This document shows positions 26,449 through 35,368 of a DNA stretch of 64,000 bases, in pieces. The notes beneath the pieces were generated by a model, which was not told the DNA's origin, did no database searches, and saw only the letters and a list, made by a program, of their open reading frames with translations. The DNA is taken from the NCBI GenBank assembly GCA_963676605.2, contig CAXXSP010000030.1, positions 1 to 64,000 of the forward strand, written 5' to 3'. This stretch comes from SABI01 sp963676605 (lineage in GTDB: Bacteria; Spirochaetota; Spirochaetia; Sphaerochaetales; Sphaerochaetaceae). Position numbers and translations under genes: made by a program. Position 1 is the stretch's first letter, and every line of letters starts with the position of its first letter.

Positions 26449-27502
26449 GTTCCTCATCGAAACAGACGGCAACCTTGCCGCACTTGCCCGAGGCCATCAG
26501 CTCATACGCCTTGTCTGCATCATCGACACTGAAACGGTGTGTAACAAGATCTTCCGGGTGAATACCCCATCTGACGATTCTTTCCACGAGGTCTTCCATC
26601 CGCCAGATACTGGTCACCCAGGAACCGTAGATCGTCTTCTGATCGTGAATGATATCGGGTGAGGGATTGAATTCGACTGATCCGCCTTCGCCGACGAAGG
26701 CGATCTTCCCCCACTGACGGGTGGCACGGATAGCGATGGCGCGTCCATCCTTATGGGCAGAGCAGTCAACCGCCTTCTCTACGCCATGACCTCCTGTGAG
26801 CTCTCTCACTTTCTCTACAGCATCTTCTCCGGGAGCGAATGCATGATCGACAAGGTTGAGTTTCTTTGCAATCTCGATTCTTTCGGGATTCACTTCAAGT
26901 CCGATAAGCTTCTGGGCTCCCATCGCTTTGGCAAGCATGAGAGCGGCAAGTCCCACAGGACCGAGCCCCACGACGAGTACAGCGTCATTCCCGCTGATAC
27001 CTATCTTTTCGAGTGCTTCATACACGGTACCGAAACCACAGGCAACCTGAGCTCCGTCTGTATAGGTCAGTTCGTCGGGAAGATAGACCAGGTCTTTCTC
27101 GTCAGCAAGGATATAGGGAGCCATACCTCCGTCTCTCTGCCAGCCGTAGGCTGCCCTGTGCTCGCTTGAGCAGCTGATCATGTATCCCATCCGGCAGTCA
27201 TGGCAGACACCACAGCCGCTGATATGGTAGACAATGACCCTATCTCCCTCTTTGAAGCGTTTACAGCCGGGGCCGGTTTCAACAATCTGTCCGCAGGGTT
27301 CATGGCCTGCTATGACTCCCTGATACCCTTCAGGTCCTTTTCCTACATGCTCACGGTAGATTGCACGGATATCGCTTCCACAGATGGTGGAACTTTTCGT
27401 CCTGAGCAGTACCTGACCATGCCCCGGTGTAGGAACATCGAACTCCTTGAACTCAACGGTGCTGTTTCCCGGCAGGACTGCGCCTCTCATTTTCTTTGTC
27501 AT
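26381..27502 (-). CDS. Zinc-dependent medium-chain alcohol/polyol dehydrogenase
   Basis: An MDR-family oxidoreductase of 373 residues. Catalytic zinc ligands are in 'TICGSD' and 'AGHEP'. The structural zinc loop is 'CGVCHDCRMGYMISC', and the Rossmann motif is 'VVGLGPVGLAAL'. It resembles sorbitol/threonine dehydrogenase-like enzymes that interconvert alcohols and ketones with NAD(P). The C-terminus 'CFDEELKIGSKEKPW...' runs beyond the usual end; a slip in the AAAA run on the coding strand (26442-26445) would stop it right after 'EELK', matching relatives. It lies 30 nt downstream of the aldo/keto reductase gene, probably in one operon under the divergent XylR-like regulator. Confidence 0.88.
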   Translation of the reverse strand: MTKKMRGAVLPGNSTVEFKEFDVPTPGHGQVLLRTKSSTICGSDIRAIYREHVGKGPEGYQGVIAGHEPCGQIVETGPGCKRFKEGDRVIVYHISGCGVCHDCRMGYMISCSSEHRAAYGWQRDGGMAPYILADEKDLVYLPDELTYTDGAQVACGFGTVYEALEKIGISGNDAVLVVGLGPVGLAALMLAKAMGAQKLIGLEVNPERIEIAKKLNLVDHAFAPGEDAVEKVRELTGGHGVEKAVDCSAHKDGRAIAIRATRQWGKIAFVGEGGSVEFNPSPDIIHDQKTIYGSWVTSIWRMEDLVERIVRWGIHPEDLVTHRFSVDDADKAYELMASGKCGKVAVCFDEELKIGSKEKPWEGYEDHSCRDRI

Positions 27503-27532
27503 ATGAACCTCCGTTATTCGTAATCTATTCAG

Positions 27533-28531
27533 TTATGATACGATGAAGCCTTCTTCATCCCACAGGTCATGATAATCTGCAGCACCTTCCCAGAGGAAGA
27601 CCTGACCCTTGATCAGTCGGCATCCCTTGTCTATACCGTCGATCTCCTGTTTCTCCTCCTCCGTGAGGGGATCCTCCGTAACCGCCTTCAGGTTGCTGAG
27701 GATATTCCTCTCCTTCGTGCTGAGAGGAATGGGCACATGGTTATTCGCCGCAGCCCATTTCAGACAGATGGATGCGGGGTGAACGCCGTGGGTTTCGGCG
27801 ATTCTCACAATGACAGGGTCTTCCATATCGACCGTATCCTCGGAGGTCTTGTCACGCTCGGGACGGTTCGGGGAACCCAGGGGAGAATAGCCTATGACGG
27901 CTATATCATGGTGTTGGCAGTACTCGAACAGCTCTCTCTGCTGGAAGTGTGGATGGAGTTCCATCTCATTCACAGCAGGTCTGATACGTGCATCTTTGAG
28001 GAGCAGCTCAAGCTTCGGGCGGGTCATGTTGCTCGTTCCGATATGGCGTGCCTGTCCTGCATCGGCAAACTCCTCGAGCACTCTCCAGGTTTCCATGAAT
28101 TTCTCGTGCTGATAGGGAGTCGCGTCCGCTGCCCTGCTCTCTACTGAGGCATGAGGGGGATGATGATTCCTGAAAGGCCAGTGGATCAGATAGAGGTCAA
28201 GGTAATCAAGTCTCAGGTCCTCAAGGCTTTTCCTGAAGGAAGCTCGTGCCTTTTCGGGTTCGTGGGAGTCGTTCCACAGCTTTCCGGTGATCCATACCTC
28301 CTCCCGTCTGATCTTTCCCTTCGAGAAGACCTCTTCGAAAACCTTACCGAGATATGCTTCATTTCCATAGACGCTTGCACAGTCTATATGACGGTAGCCT
28401 GCTTCGAGGGCGAATCTGACCGACTCGGCGACCTTTTCAGGTGATATATGGTCTGATCCAAAGGTGCCGAGACCTATTGCCGGAATCGCAGCTCCGGTAG
28501 CCGGTATTGTGATGGTTGGGTATTGTTTCAT
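27533..28531 (-). CDS. Aldo/keto reductase
   Basis: A 332-residue (beta/alpha)8 NADPH reductase. The AKR tetrad is visible: Asp and Tyr in 'HIDCASVYGNEAYLG', Lys in 'WITGKLWND' and His in 'LYLIHWPFRN'. C-terminal cofactor motif 'PIPLSTKERNILSNL' replaces the usual 'IPKS'. It reduces aldoses or other carbonyls, and AKRs of this type include xylose/aldose reductases. It is transcribed away from the XylR-like regulator across a 115-bp shared intergenic region, so an aldose such as xylose is a reasonable but unproven substrate. Confidence 0.9.
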   Translation of the reverse strand: MKQYPTITIPATGAAIPAIGLGTFGSDHISPEKVAESVRFALEAGYRHIDCASVYGNEAYLGKVFEEVFSKGKIRREEVWITGKLWNDSHEPEKARASFRKSLEDLRLDYLDLYLIHWPFRNHHPPHASVESRAADATPYQHEKFMETWRVLEEFADAGQARHIGTSNMTRPKLELLLKDARIRPAVNEMELHPHFQQRELFEYCQHHDIAVIGYSPLGSPNRPERDKTSEDTVDMEDPVIVRIAETHGVHPASICLKWAAANNHVPIPLSTKERNILSNLKAVTEDPLTEEEKQEIDGIDKGCRLIKGQVFLWEGAADYHDLWDEEGFIVS

Positions 28532-28582
28532 TTCATACTCCTCTTCCTGTTAGAATCATAGCAGAGTTGAGAGAGATTACAA

Positions 28583-28618
28583 TTCGTAAAAAACGATAAA
28601 TATATCTTGTTTTGCGAA
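28583..28618. promoter_or_regulatory. Inverted repeat in divergent AKR/XylR intergenic region (candidate operator)
   Basis: TTCGTAAAA (28583-28591) and TTTTGCGAA (28610-28618) form an 8-of-9 inverted repeat separated by 18 AT-rich bases, about two helical turns apart. Its placement between divergent genes suits a dimeric regulator such as the adjacent XylR-like protein. Confidence 0.5.
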
Positions 28619-28646
28619 AAAAGATGAAGTAGCATTTCACTCAGCT

Positions 28647-29777
28647 ATGTTTACTATCGGAGTATCATTACAGTTTCAGGATACCTATGACCAGGAGGTT
28701 GCCAGAGGGCTTATTGAATGGGCGAGAGAGAAGCCCCAATGGCGTCTTACCGGACCGATCGGGGGAATGATGGAACTGCGTCCCGGACGCAAGCAGGCTC
28801 TTGATGCCCTGGTCGTCAGGATTGAACACGCGAGTGATATCAGGAAATACGAGAATCTCGGTATCCCGGTCATTGATGTGGCCGGGGCGTATCCTCACTC
28901 CGACTTCTACCGTGTTCAGAATGATGACAGGCAGACAGGCCGTCTGGCAGGGGAGCTGATCCGAGATCTCGGTGCGCTCTCATTCGCCTATCTTGGAGTG
29001 AGCGGAACGCTGTGGTCTACAGAACGGCTGAAAGGGTTCGAAGAGGCGCTCTCCTCCCGCCTCTCTGTCGATCATATCTTCACACGGACGCTCTCGTTCT
29101 ATAAAAACCCCGGGTACAGTAAAACACTTGACCGATTTCTTTCCTCGCTTCAGGTCCCCACCGCGTTTTTCTGCTGCAATGATATCGCGGCAGTGAAGGT
29201 GACGAACCATCTTCTTTCTTCCGGTATCGAAATTCCACGCCAGGCAAGTGTGGTAAGTGTCGACAATGATGCACTGCTCTGTGCTTTGGCTCATCCGTCT
29301 CTGACCTCCATTGCTCTCGAATGCAGGAGTATCGGATATAGAATCGGAGAGCTGGTTTCATCCCTTATCGATGGTGCTGAGCTGTCGCGCGCTCCTGTGC
29401 TCATACCGCCCTCCGGGGTGATAGAGAGAGAAAGCACCCAGCTGATGCTCTCCCATGACCCAACCGTGATGAAGGCGCTCGTGTACATCCGGAATCATGC
29501 TCACCTGGGGATCGGTGTTGAAGATGTCGCCGCCTTCAGCAGTACATCTAGACGAAACCTGGAATTGAAATGGAAAAAGGTGAGAGACCGCAGTATTCAC
29601 GAGGAGATCATCAATGTGCGACTCCAGAGAGCTAAGCGGCTGCTCAGGGAAACTACGGGGACTGTAGAGACTGTTTCGAGCGAGTGCGGGTTCCGTACCA
29701 CACAACGTCTGTATGCCCTTTTCAGGGAAAAGTTCGGCTGTACTCCGGGAGAATGGAGAGCGATGAGTACGATCTGA
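28647..29777 (+). CDS. XylR-like regulator (LacI-type sensor plus AraC HTH)
   Basis: A 376-residue protein with an N-terminal periplasmic-binding-like domain ('VPTAFFCCNDIAAVKVTNHL', 'VVSVDNDALLC') and a C-terminal AraC double HTH ('SRRNLELKWKKV', 'TVETVSSECGFRTTQRLYAL', 'CTPGEW'). The order, sensor first and AraC HTH last with no N-terminal LacI HTH, is diagnostic of E. coli XylR, which activates xylose genes. The divergent aldo/keto reductase and dehydrogenase genes are its likely targets. There is no clear RBS before ATG 28647. The ligand, xylose or another pentose, is inferred from the family. Confidence 0.85.
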   Translation: MFTIGVSLQFQDTYDQEVARGLIEWAREKPQWRLTGPIGGMMELRPGRKQALDALVVRIEHASDIRKYENLGIPVIDVAGAYPHSDFYRVQNDDRQTGRLAGELIRDLGALSFAYLGVSGTLWSTERLKGFEEALSSRLSVDHIFTRTLSFYKNPGYSKTLDRFLSSLQVPTAFFCCNDIAAVKVTNHLLSSGIEIPRQASVVSVDNDALLCALAHPSLTSIALECRSIGYRIGELVSSLIDGAELSRAPVLIPPSGVIERESTQLMLSHDPTVMKALVYIRNHAHLGIGVEDVAAFSSTSRRNLELKWKKVRDRSIHEEIINVRLQRAKRLLRETTGTVETVSSECGFRTTQRLYALFREKFGCTPGEWRAMSTI

Positions 29778-29795
29778 ATATCGGGAGTGATTTCA

Positions 29796-29824
29796 TGGAC
29801 ATTTCCCCCTTTACCCGATATAGT
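29796..29824 (+). promoter_or_regulatory. Sigma-70 promoter for first double-NDK gene
   Basis: -35 TGGACA (29796-29801), exact 17-nt spacer, -10 TATAGT (29819-29824), 44 nt before the ATG at 29868. The paralogous gene at 37762-38952 has the same -35 and 17-nt spacing. Confidence 0.75.
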
Positions 29825-29867
29825 GTGGGAAGATAATTACCTCACCATGCAAGGAGCCTGTGAAGAG

Positions 29868-31055
29868 ATGGAACATACACTCAGTTACGTGCTTGTTACG
29901 CCGTACACGATTGCAAAGAGCAGAACAGGAGGGGTGCTCGCGCGCCTTCTTTCCCGTTCGGATGTGGAGCTTGTCGGAGCTCAGATGATAGCGCCTGACG
30001 AGAAATTCGTGACCGACTATGCGAAGGTCATCCGAAAGCTTGACGATGGTGACCAGAAGAAGACAAACGAACTTCTCGCTTCCTACGTGGAAAAGAACCT
30101 CGTTCCTTCCCAGGGAAGACGGCACCGTTCTCTCCTTCTTATTTTCCGGGGTGAAGATGCCTGCCGGAAGCTGAGTGAGATCTGCGGACCGATCATTCCC
30201 GAGAGAAAGAATCTTGATCTGCTCACGGGAGAGAATATCAGGGATACCTATGCTGACCTCATCACCTCTGTCGAGGATCCTGAGACCGTCACCTACTTCG
30301 AGCCTGCAGTTCTCACTCCCCGGCTTCAGTCCACAGCGGATGCACATCTCTCCCTCTTTGCCTCATGGCTGCCGAGTGAGGCGAATATTGTCGAGAATAT
30401 GACCTATCCTCATCCCGACCTTGTTCAGCGCTCACTGGTTATTATCAAGCCCGACAACTGGCGGTACGCTTCAAGCAAGCCGGGGACGATCATCGATATG
30501 TTCAGCAGGACAGGACTCAGAGTCGTCGGTGTGAAAGTTCACCGTATGAGCGTTGCTGAAGCTCTCGACTTCTACGGGCAGGTGAAGCAGATTCTCAAGG
30601 AGAAACTTTCACCCGTCTTTGCCCGCAAGGCAAAGGAACATCTTGAGAATGCCTTTAACATGACCCTCTCTGAGGATGTGGAAAAGGCACTTGTTGACTC
30701 AGTAGGTACCGAATACGCCATCGATCAATTCGAACAGATCGTCGAGTTCATGAGCGGAGTGAAACCTTCACAGTGCCCTCTCGAAGAACTGAACCATCCC
30801 GGCAGCGTAAAGTGCATGATCCTCATCTACGAAGGAGAGAATGCCATTCAGAAGATCAGGGACGTACTCGGACCGACAGATCCTCTCAAGGCTCCGGGCG
30901 GAACGATCCGTCGTGAGTTCGGAAGCAATGTCATGGTGAACACTGCGCATGCATCAGACTCACCCGAGTCTGCTTCACGTGAGATGAGAGTTGTCAGAAT
31001 TCATGATAACAGGTGTTCAGATATCATAAAATCGTATCTGCTGATGGCAGAATAA
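29868..31055 (+). CDS. Tandem nucleoside-diphosphate kinase-like protein, copy 1
   Basis: 395 residues with two NDK-like halves. The N-terminal half starts 'LSYVLVTPYTIAKSRTGGVL' but ends in 'TGENIRDTYADLI' where an active NDK would have its catalytic histidine, so it looks degenerate. The C-terminal half has the normal start 'SLVIIKPDNW', the nucleotide-site segment 'GPTDPLKAPGGTIRREFG' and the full active-site signature 'NTAHASDS'. Compared with a 140-residue NDK it has about 45 inserted helical residues after 'MSVAEALDFY'. ATG 29868 is chosen because the paralog begins at the equivalent residue and AAGGAG precedes it. Role: gamma-phosphate transfer among NTPs. galM follows 19 nt later. Confidence 0.85.
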   Translation: MEHTLSYVLVTPYTIAKSRTGGVLARLLSRSDVELVGAQMIAPDEKFVTDYAKVIRKLDDGDQKKTNELLASYVEKNLVPSQGRRHRSLLLIFRGEDACRKLSEICGPIIPERKNLDLLTGENIRDTYADLITSVEDPETVTYFEPAVLTPRLQSTADAHLSLFASWLPSEANIVENMTYPHPDLVQRSLVIIKPDNWRYASSKPGTIIDMFSRTGLRVVGVKVHRMSVAEALDFYGQVKQILKEKLSPVFARKAKEHLENAFNMTLSEDVEKALVDSVGTEYAIDQFEQIVEFMSGVKPSQCPLEELNHPGSVKCMILIYEGENAIQKIRDVLGPTDPLKAPGGTIRREFGSNVMVNTAHASDSPESASREMRVVRIHDNRCSDIIKSYLLMAE

Positions 31056-31074
31056 GAGACAGGGAGGGGCTGGT

Positions 31075-32091
31075 ATGATCACGAAGGAAGTATTCGGAAA
31101 GACGAAAGACGGAAAAAGTGTAGAGCTTTATACTCTTCACAGCGGAGTATACAGTGCCGCTGTCAGTACCTACGGAGGTGCTCTCGTCGCCTTCAATGGT
31201 CCCGATAGAAACGGAACCGTCTCAAACATCCTCCTCTCCTATGGAACGCTTGCGGAGTATGAAGAGTCAAACACCTACTTCGGTTTCACCGTAGGCCGTT
31301 TTGCAAACAGAATCGCCGGAGGACAGTTCACCATTGACGGAACCGATTACACACTCGATAAGAATGACGGAGGAAAACATACTCTCCACAGCGGTTTCAA
31401 CGGCTTCAACATCAAAGTCTTCTCCGCTACGATAGATGAGAGCTCCCTCGTTCTCACTCTCAACAGTCCTGACGGAGATTCCGGGTTCCCGGGGAATGTC
31501 GCTGTCCGTGTCATCTTCTCTCTCTCAAGTGAAGGAGAGCTGAAAATCGACTATCTCGCGACCAGCGACAGGAAGACTCCGCTCAACCTGACGAATCACG
31601 CGTATTTCAATCTGACCGGCTCCGGTGATATCCTCGGTCATACCTTGAATCTTGACTGTGACAGATACCTTGACGTGGATGACGAACTCATTCCCACGGG
31701 GAAGGTGCTGAAATGTGCAGGAACCCCGTTTGATTTCACCTCTCCCAAGAAAATCGGAGAAGAGATCAGTGCGGCTGGCGGCTATGATCACTGTATGATA
31801 CGCTCAGGGGAGGATGATAGTTCAAAGCCTGTAGCTACGGTCACGGATCCTGTTTCCGGCAGGAAACTCGAAACCTTCACGACCCTCGAAGCTCTCCAGT
31901 TCTACAGCGGGAATTTTCTCGATGGAACAGCCATATCCCCGGAAGGGAAGGGATATGAGAAACATACCGGCTTCTGCCTGGAAACCCAGCATTATCCTGA
32001 CAGCGTGAATCATCCGGAGTTTCCCTCTCCCTTCTATGATGAGAACAGACCCTTCAGCCACACGACTATCTACAAACTCTCTCTCGTGTAA
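31075..32091 (+). CDS. galM: Aldose 1-epimerase (mutarotase)
   Basis: A 338-residue galactose-mutarotase-like protein interconverting alpha and beta anomers of aldoses. Family motifs: 'VGRFANRIAGGQF' (about residues 76-88), 'KHTLHSGFNGF' with the catalytic His, 'NLTNHAYFNLTG', and 'GFCLETQHYPDSVNHPEFP', whose Glu is the general base. RBS GGGAGGGG lies before the ATG. Its place 19 nt after the NDK gene suggests cotranscription. It would feed sugars entering through the ABC systems of this window into catabolism. Confidence 0.94.
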   Translation: MITKEVFGKTKDGKSVELYTLHSGVYSAAVSTYGGALVAFNGPDRNGTVSNILLSYGTLAEYEESNTYFGFTVGRFANRIAGGQFTIDGTDYTLDKNDGGKHTLHSGFNGFNIKVFSATIDESSLVLTLNSPDGDSGFPGNVAVRVIFSLSSEGELKIDYLATSDRKTPLNLTNHAYFNLTGSGDILGHTLNLDCDRYLDVDDELIPTGKVLKCAGTPFDFTSPKKIGEEISAAGGYDHCMIRSGEDDSSKPVATVTDPVSGRKLETFTTLEALQFYSGNFLDGTAISPEGKGYEKHTGFCLETQHYPDSVNHPEFPSPFYDENRPFSHTTIYKLSLV

Positions 32092-32198
32092 CTTGAGTAA
32101 AATTATATAAATTAAAGAATTGTTTATTTTTATTGAAAAGATTGTAACGAAAATATCATCCGGTGGTTTCCTGTTGTAGAAAACGACAGGAGATACCG

Positions 32199-32348
32199 AT
32201 GGCAAGAATCTACACCTTATTTCATTCCATGCTTCTCACAGCAGAACCCGCATCTTTCAGGATTGGAAGTTATATCGTGTCGAATCTTCCGCTTCTTGCC
32301 CTCCTCCTTCTCGTTCATGGCAGGATCGCAGAGAAAATGATCCGCTGA
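32199..32348 (+). CDS. Small hydrophobic peptide (49 residues)
   Basis: A short ORF with a good RBS (AGGAGA, 6 nt before ATG 32199). The product 'MARIYTLFHSMLLTAEPASF' continues into one predicted membrane helix ('SNLPLLALLLLVHG') and a basic end. No family is recognised. It sits between galM and a terminator. In favour of it being real: RBS spacing, a hydrophobic segment, and a terminator 20 nt after the stop. Against: no homolog is known to me. Confidence 0.4.
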   Translation: MARIYTLFHSMLLTAEPASFRIGSYIVSNLPLLALLLLVHGRIAEKMIR

Positions 32349-32365
32349 CATCCTTGTGTTGTTGG

Positions 32366-32404
32366 AAAAAGACCCGCAGCTTCGGTTGTGGGCTTTCTTT
32401 TTCC
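32366..32404 (+). terminator. Rho-independent terminator with UUCG loop
   Basis: Stem CCCGCAGC / GTTGTGGG capped by a TTCG tetraloop, flanked by A-rich (AAAAAGA) and T-rich (CTTTCTTTTT) tracts. It ends the NDK-galM-small-peptide unit. Confidence 0.85.
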
Positions 32405-32449
32405 CCCAATATCTTACAACGAAGCCTGTCTCAGCTGAGCGTCGTTTGA

Positions 32450-32478
32450 TTGACCTTTTATCTTTGAAATACTATGCT
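32450..32478 (+). promoter_or_regulatory. Sigma-70 promoter of transketolase gene
   Basis: -35 TTGACC (32450-32455), 17-nt spacer, -10 TATGCT (32473-32478), 31 nt before the tkt start. It lies just after the upstream terminator. Confidence 0.75.
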
Positions 32479-32509
32479 TTACGCAATAAAAACAATTTGG
32501 AGATAGATC

Positions 32510-34504
32510 ATGAAAAACAGAACGTTAGCAAACGCAGTAAGGATACTGAGCATGGACGGAGTCCAGAAAGCGAACAGCGGACATCCGGGTGCTCCCATGG
32601 GAATGGCTGACATCGCAGAGGTCGTGTGGAGACGTGTGATGACCCATAATCCCTCGAACCCCTCCTGGGCAAACAGGGATAGATTTGTCCTCTCGAACGG
32701 ACACGGCTCGATGCTCATCTACTCACTCCTCCACCTCACCGGCTATGATCTTCCGCTCGAAGAGCTCAAAAGATTCAGACAGCTTCATTCGAAGACCGCA
32801 GGACACCCCGAGTACGGTGTCACCCCGGGAGTGGAGACCACGACCGGCCCTCTCGGTCAGGGGATAGCGAATGCAGTGGGTATGGCTGTAGGTGAAAAGA
32901 TTCTCGCCTCCCAGTTCAACAAAGAGGGACATGAGATCATCGACCATTATACCTACACCTTCCTCGGTGATGGATGTATGATGGAAGGGATCAGCCACGA
33001 GGCAGCCTCCCTCGCAGGTACCTGGAAGCTCGGGAAGCTGATTGCACTGTATGACGATAACGGAATCAGTATCGACGGAGAGGTTGAAGGCTGGTTCACG
33101 GATGATACAGCAGCCCGTTTTGAATCGTATGACTGGCATGTGATCAGGGACGTGGACGGCCATGATGCTGAGGCAATCCTGAAAGCAGTGGAAGAAGCAA
33201 AGAAGGTGAGTGATAAACCCTCTCTCATCTGCTGCAAGACCACGATCGGATTCGGTTCTCCGAACAAGCAGGGGAAGGAAGACTGTCATGGCGCACCTCT
33301 CGGTGCAGAAGAGATCGCTCTTGCCCGCAAAGAGCTCGGCTGGGAATTTGATGAACCTTTCTATATTCCCGAAGAAATCTACCGGGAGTGGGACTGCCGG
33401 GTCAAAGGTAATGAAGCGGAAAGTTCCTGGAAAGCAGCTCTTGCATCCTACAAAAAGGCATTCCCTGCTGAAGGCGCGGAGCTGGTAAGACGCCTGGCCG
33501 GTGAAACCGACGGTGAATGGGAGAAGGCTCTCGATGAGACGATCGCCACCTGGCAGAAGGAGGGAACTACGGTCGCCTCCCGTAAGGCTTCCCAGATGGT
33601 CCTTGACGTCATCACTCCATACCTGAACGAGTTTGTCGGAGGCTCTGCAGACCTTGCTCCGAGTAACCTGACCTTTTCGAAGGGTTCAAAATCGATCACG
33701 AAAGATGATTTCTCCGGCAACTACCTCCATTACGGAGTTCGTGAATTCGCCATGGGCGCTATCATGAACGGAATGGCCCTGCATGGCGGGTTCCTCCCGT
33801 ACGGCGGAACCTTCCTGATCTTCATGGAATATGCGAAGAATGCGATCCGTATGGCTTCCCTCATGGGACTCCACGTGGTCTATGTGTTCACCCACGACTC
33901 GATCGGTCTTGGAGAAGACGGTCCTACCCACCAGCCGGTTGAGCAGCCCATGATGCTGAGAATAACCCCCAACATGACAAGCTGGCGACCCTGTGACGCA
34001 GTTGAGACTGCTGTTGCATGGAAGGAAGCTATCAAGAGAAACGATGGTCCGAGTGCACTCATCCTGAGCAGGCAGAACCTGGCCATGCAGGCTAAGAGTG
34101 CTACTCAGATAGCAGACGCAGCCAAGGGCGGCTATATCCTGAGTGACAGCGAAGGAACTCCCGACATCATCCTGATTGCTACAGGAAGTGAAGTCTCACT
34201 TGCACAGGGAGCGGCAGAGAAACTGAGAGCTGATAAAAAGGCTGTACGTGTGGTCTCCATGCCCTCTCCCGAAGTATTCGAGAAACAGAGTGAGGAGTAC
34301 AGAGAGTCTGTTCTTCCTTCTTCTGTAACGAAGAGAGTCGCGGTCGAAGCGGCCCATGCTGATTACTGGTACAAGTATGTCGGACTGAGCGGCAAGATCA
34401 TCGGAATGAGAAGTTTCGGTGAATCAGCTCCGGCCGGTGAACTGTTCGCCTATTTCGGTATCACAGAAGAGGCTGTGGTTGAAGCCGCAACCTCACTCTT
34501 CTAA
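32510..34504 (+). CDS. tkt: Transketolase
   Basis: A 664-residue thiamine-diphosphate enzyme of the non-oxidative pentose phosphate pathway, moving two-carbon units between ketose and aldose phosphates. Substrate and cofactor residues are visible: 'ANSGHPGAPMGMAD' (about 21-34), 'LSNGHGSML', and the ThDP/Mg motif 'GDGCMMEGISHEAAS...NG'. The central domain has 'REFAMGAIMNGMALHGG', whose Glu is catalytic, and 'FTHDSIGLGEDGPTHQPVEQ'. It is full length and monocistronic, with its own promoter. It is the exit point for pentose or sedoheptulose phosphates made by the kinases and dehydrogenases in the window. Confidence 0.97.
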   Translation: MKNRTLANAVRILSMDGVQKANSGHPGAPMGMADIAEVVWRRVMTHNPSNPSWANRDRFVLSNGHGSMLIYSLLHLTGYDLPLEELKRFRQLHSKTAGHPEYGVTPGVETTTGPLGQGIANAVGMAVGEKILASQFNKEGHEIIDHYTYTFLGDGCMMEGISHEAASLAGTWKLGKLIALYDDNGISIDGEVEGWFTDDTAARFESYDWHVIRDVDGHDAEAILKAVEEAKKVSDKPSLICCKTTIGFGSPNKQGKEDCHGAPLGAEEIALARKELGWEFDEPFYIPEEIYREWDCRVKGNEAESSWKAALASYKKAFPAEGAELVRRLAGETDGEWEKALDETIATWQKEGTTVASRKASQMVLDVITPYLNEFVGGSADLAPSNLTFSKGSKSITKDDFSGNYLHYGVREFAMGAIMNGMALHGGFLPYGGTFLIFMEYAKNAIRMASLMGLHVVYVFTHDSIGLGEDGPTHQPVEQPMMLRITPNMTSWRPCDAVETAVAWKEAIKRNDGPSALILSRQNLAMQAKSATQIADAAKGGYILSDSEGTPDIILIATGSEVSLAQGAAEKLRADKKAVRVVSMPSPEVFEKQSEEYRESVLPSSVTKRVAVEAAHADYWYKYVGLSGKIIGMRSFGESAPAGELFAYFGITEEAVVEAATSLF

Positions 34505-34518
34505 AGAACAGAGCATAC

Positions 34519-34543
34519 AGGGCTGTCCCGATGGGGCAGCCCT
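34519..34543 (+). terminator. Stable hairpin after tkt
   Basis: An 11-bp stem AGGGCTGTCCC / GGGGCAGCCCT with one G-T pair and a 3-nt loop lies 15 nt after the tkt stop. The following bases (TATCACTT) are a poor U tract, so termination may be partial, with read-through to the nitrilase-like gene. Confidence 0.6.
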
Positions 34544-34565
34544 TATCACTTACAGGAGACGGACT

Positions 34566-35368
34566 ATGAAGATCGGCCTCGGCTGTCTGGATACAGTCTA
34601 TAGCGATGTACAGGGGAATCTCGAAAAAGCCAGGAAGGCGATAGTTTCCGCTTCAGAGCATGCCTGCGATCTTCTTGTCTTCCCTGAAATGGCAATCACC
34701 GGGTACGGCCCGGCTTCTGTTCCCCTCGCTGAAAGCAATGATGTCGAGGGAATTCTTTCAACGTACTCTCGGGAGTATCGACTGCCGCTGCTGTACGGAC
34801 ATGTACACAGAGAAGGTCACGCATGGTATAACTGTGCGGTTCTCACTGATGAGATGGGAGTTAAGCGGTATTCCTACAGGAAAATCCATCCCTTCACTCT
34901 TGCGGATGAGCAGGAATACATCAGTGCAGGAACCGTTCCCGGGATCGCAGAGTTTGACGAAATGCCTCTCGGTCTTACCGTCTGCTATGACCTGAGGTTC
35001 AGTGAGCTCTACCGGATGCTCTCCTTCCTCTCTCCACTTGTCGTCAATATCGCAGCATGGCCTCACAAGAGAGATGAGCAGTACAGACCGCTGCTCAAGG
35101 CCCGGGCGATAGAGTTCCAGTTCTTCTCCATCGGGGTGAACCAGGGAGGTCTCTCCCCAAGCGGGGAGGCCTACGGAGGGCATCCCCTACGTCTTCGGTC
35201 CCAGCGGTGAAGAGATACCAGACGGAAAAAATCGAGACACACCTCTATACGACTGAGTTCGAGATCGATGAGGCATTCGAGGTGCATGAATCTTTCCCGG
35301 TCTCCTATGATGCGAATCTGCTGCTGTATAGGTCCTGGTATGCTCAGTTCAAGAGAAGCTCGGATTAG
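34566..35368 (+). CDS. Nitrilase-superfamily carbon-nitrogen hydrolase (two frameshifts)
   Basis: The Glu-Lys-Cys triad is present: 'LVFPEMAITGYGP' (Glu), 'RYSYRKIHPF' (Lys) and 'LTVCYDLRFSELYRM' (Cys), so it should cleave amides such as omega-amides of 2-oxo acids or other C-N bonds. RBS AGGAGACGG lies before ATG 34566. The frame breaks in the GGG run 35178-35180 and again in the A6 run 35226-35231. Dropping one base at each gives 'AYGGIPYVFGPSGEEIPDGK' and then a normal C-terminus ('YDANLLLYRSWYAQF') to 35368, about 266 residues. The two compensatable single-base surpluses argue for sequence errors. Confidence 0.88.
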
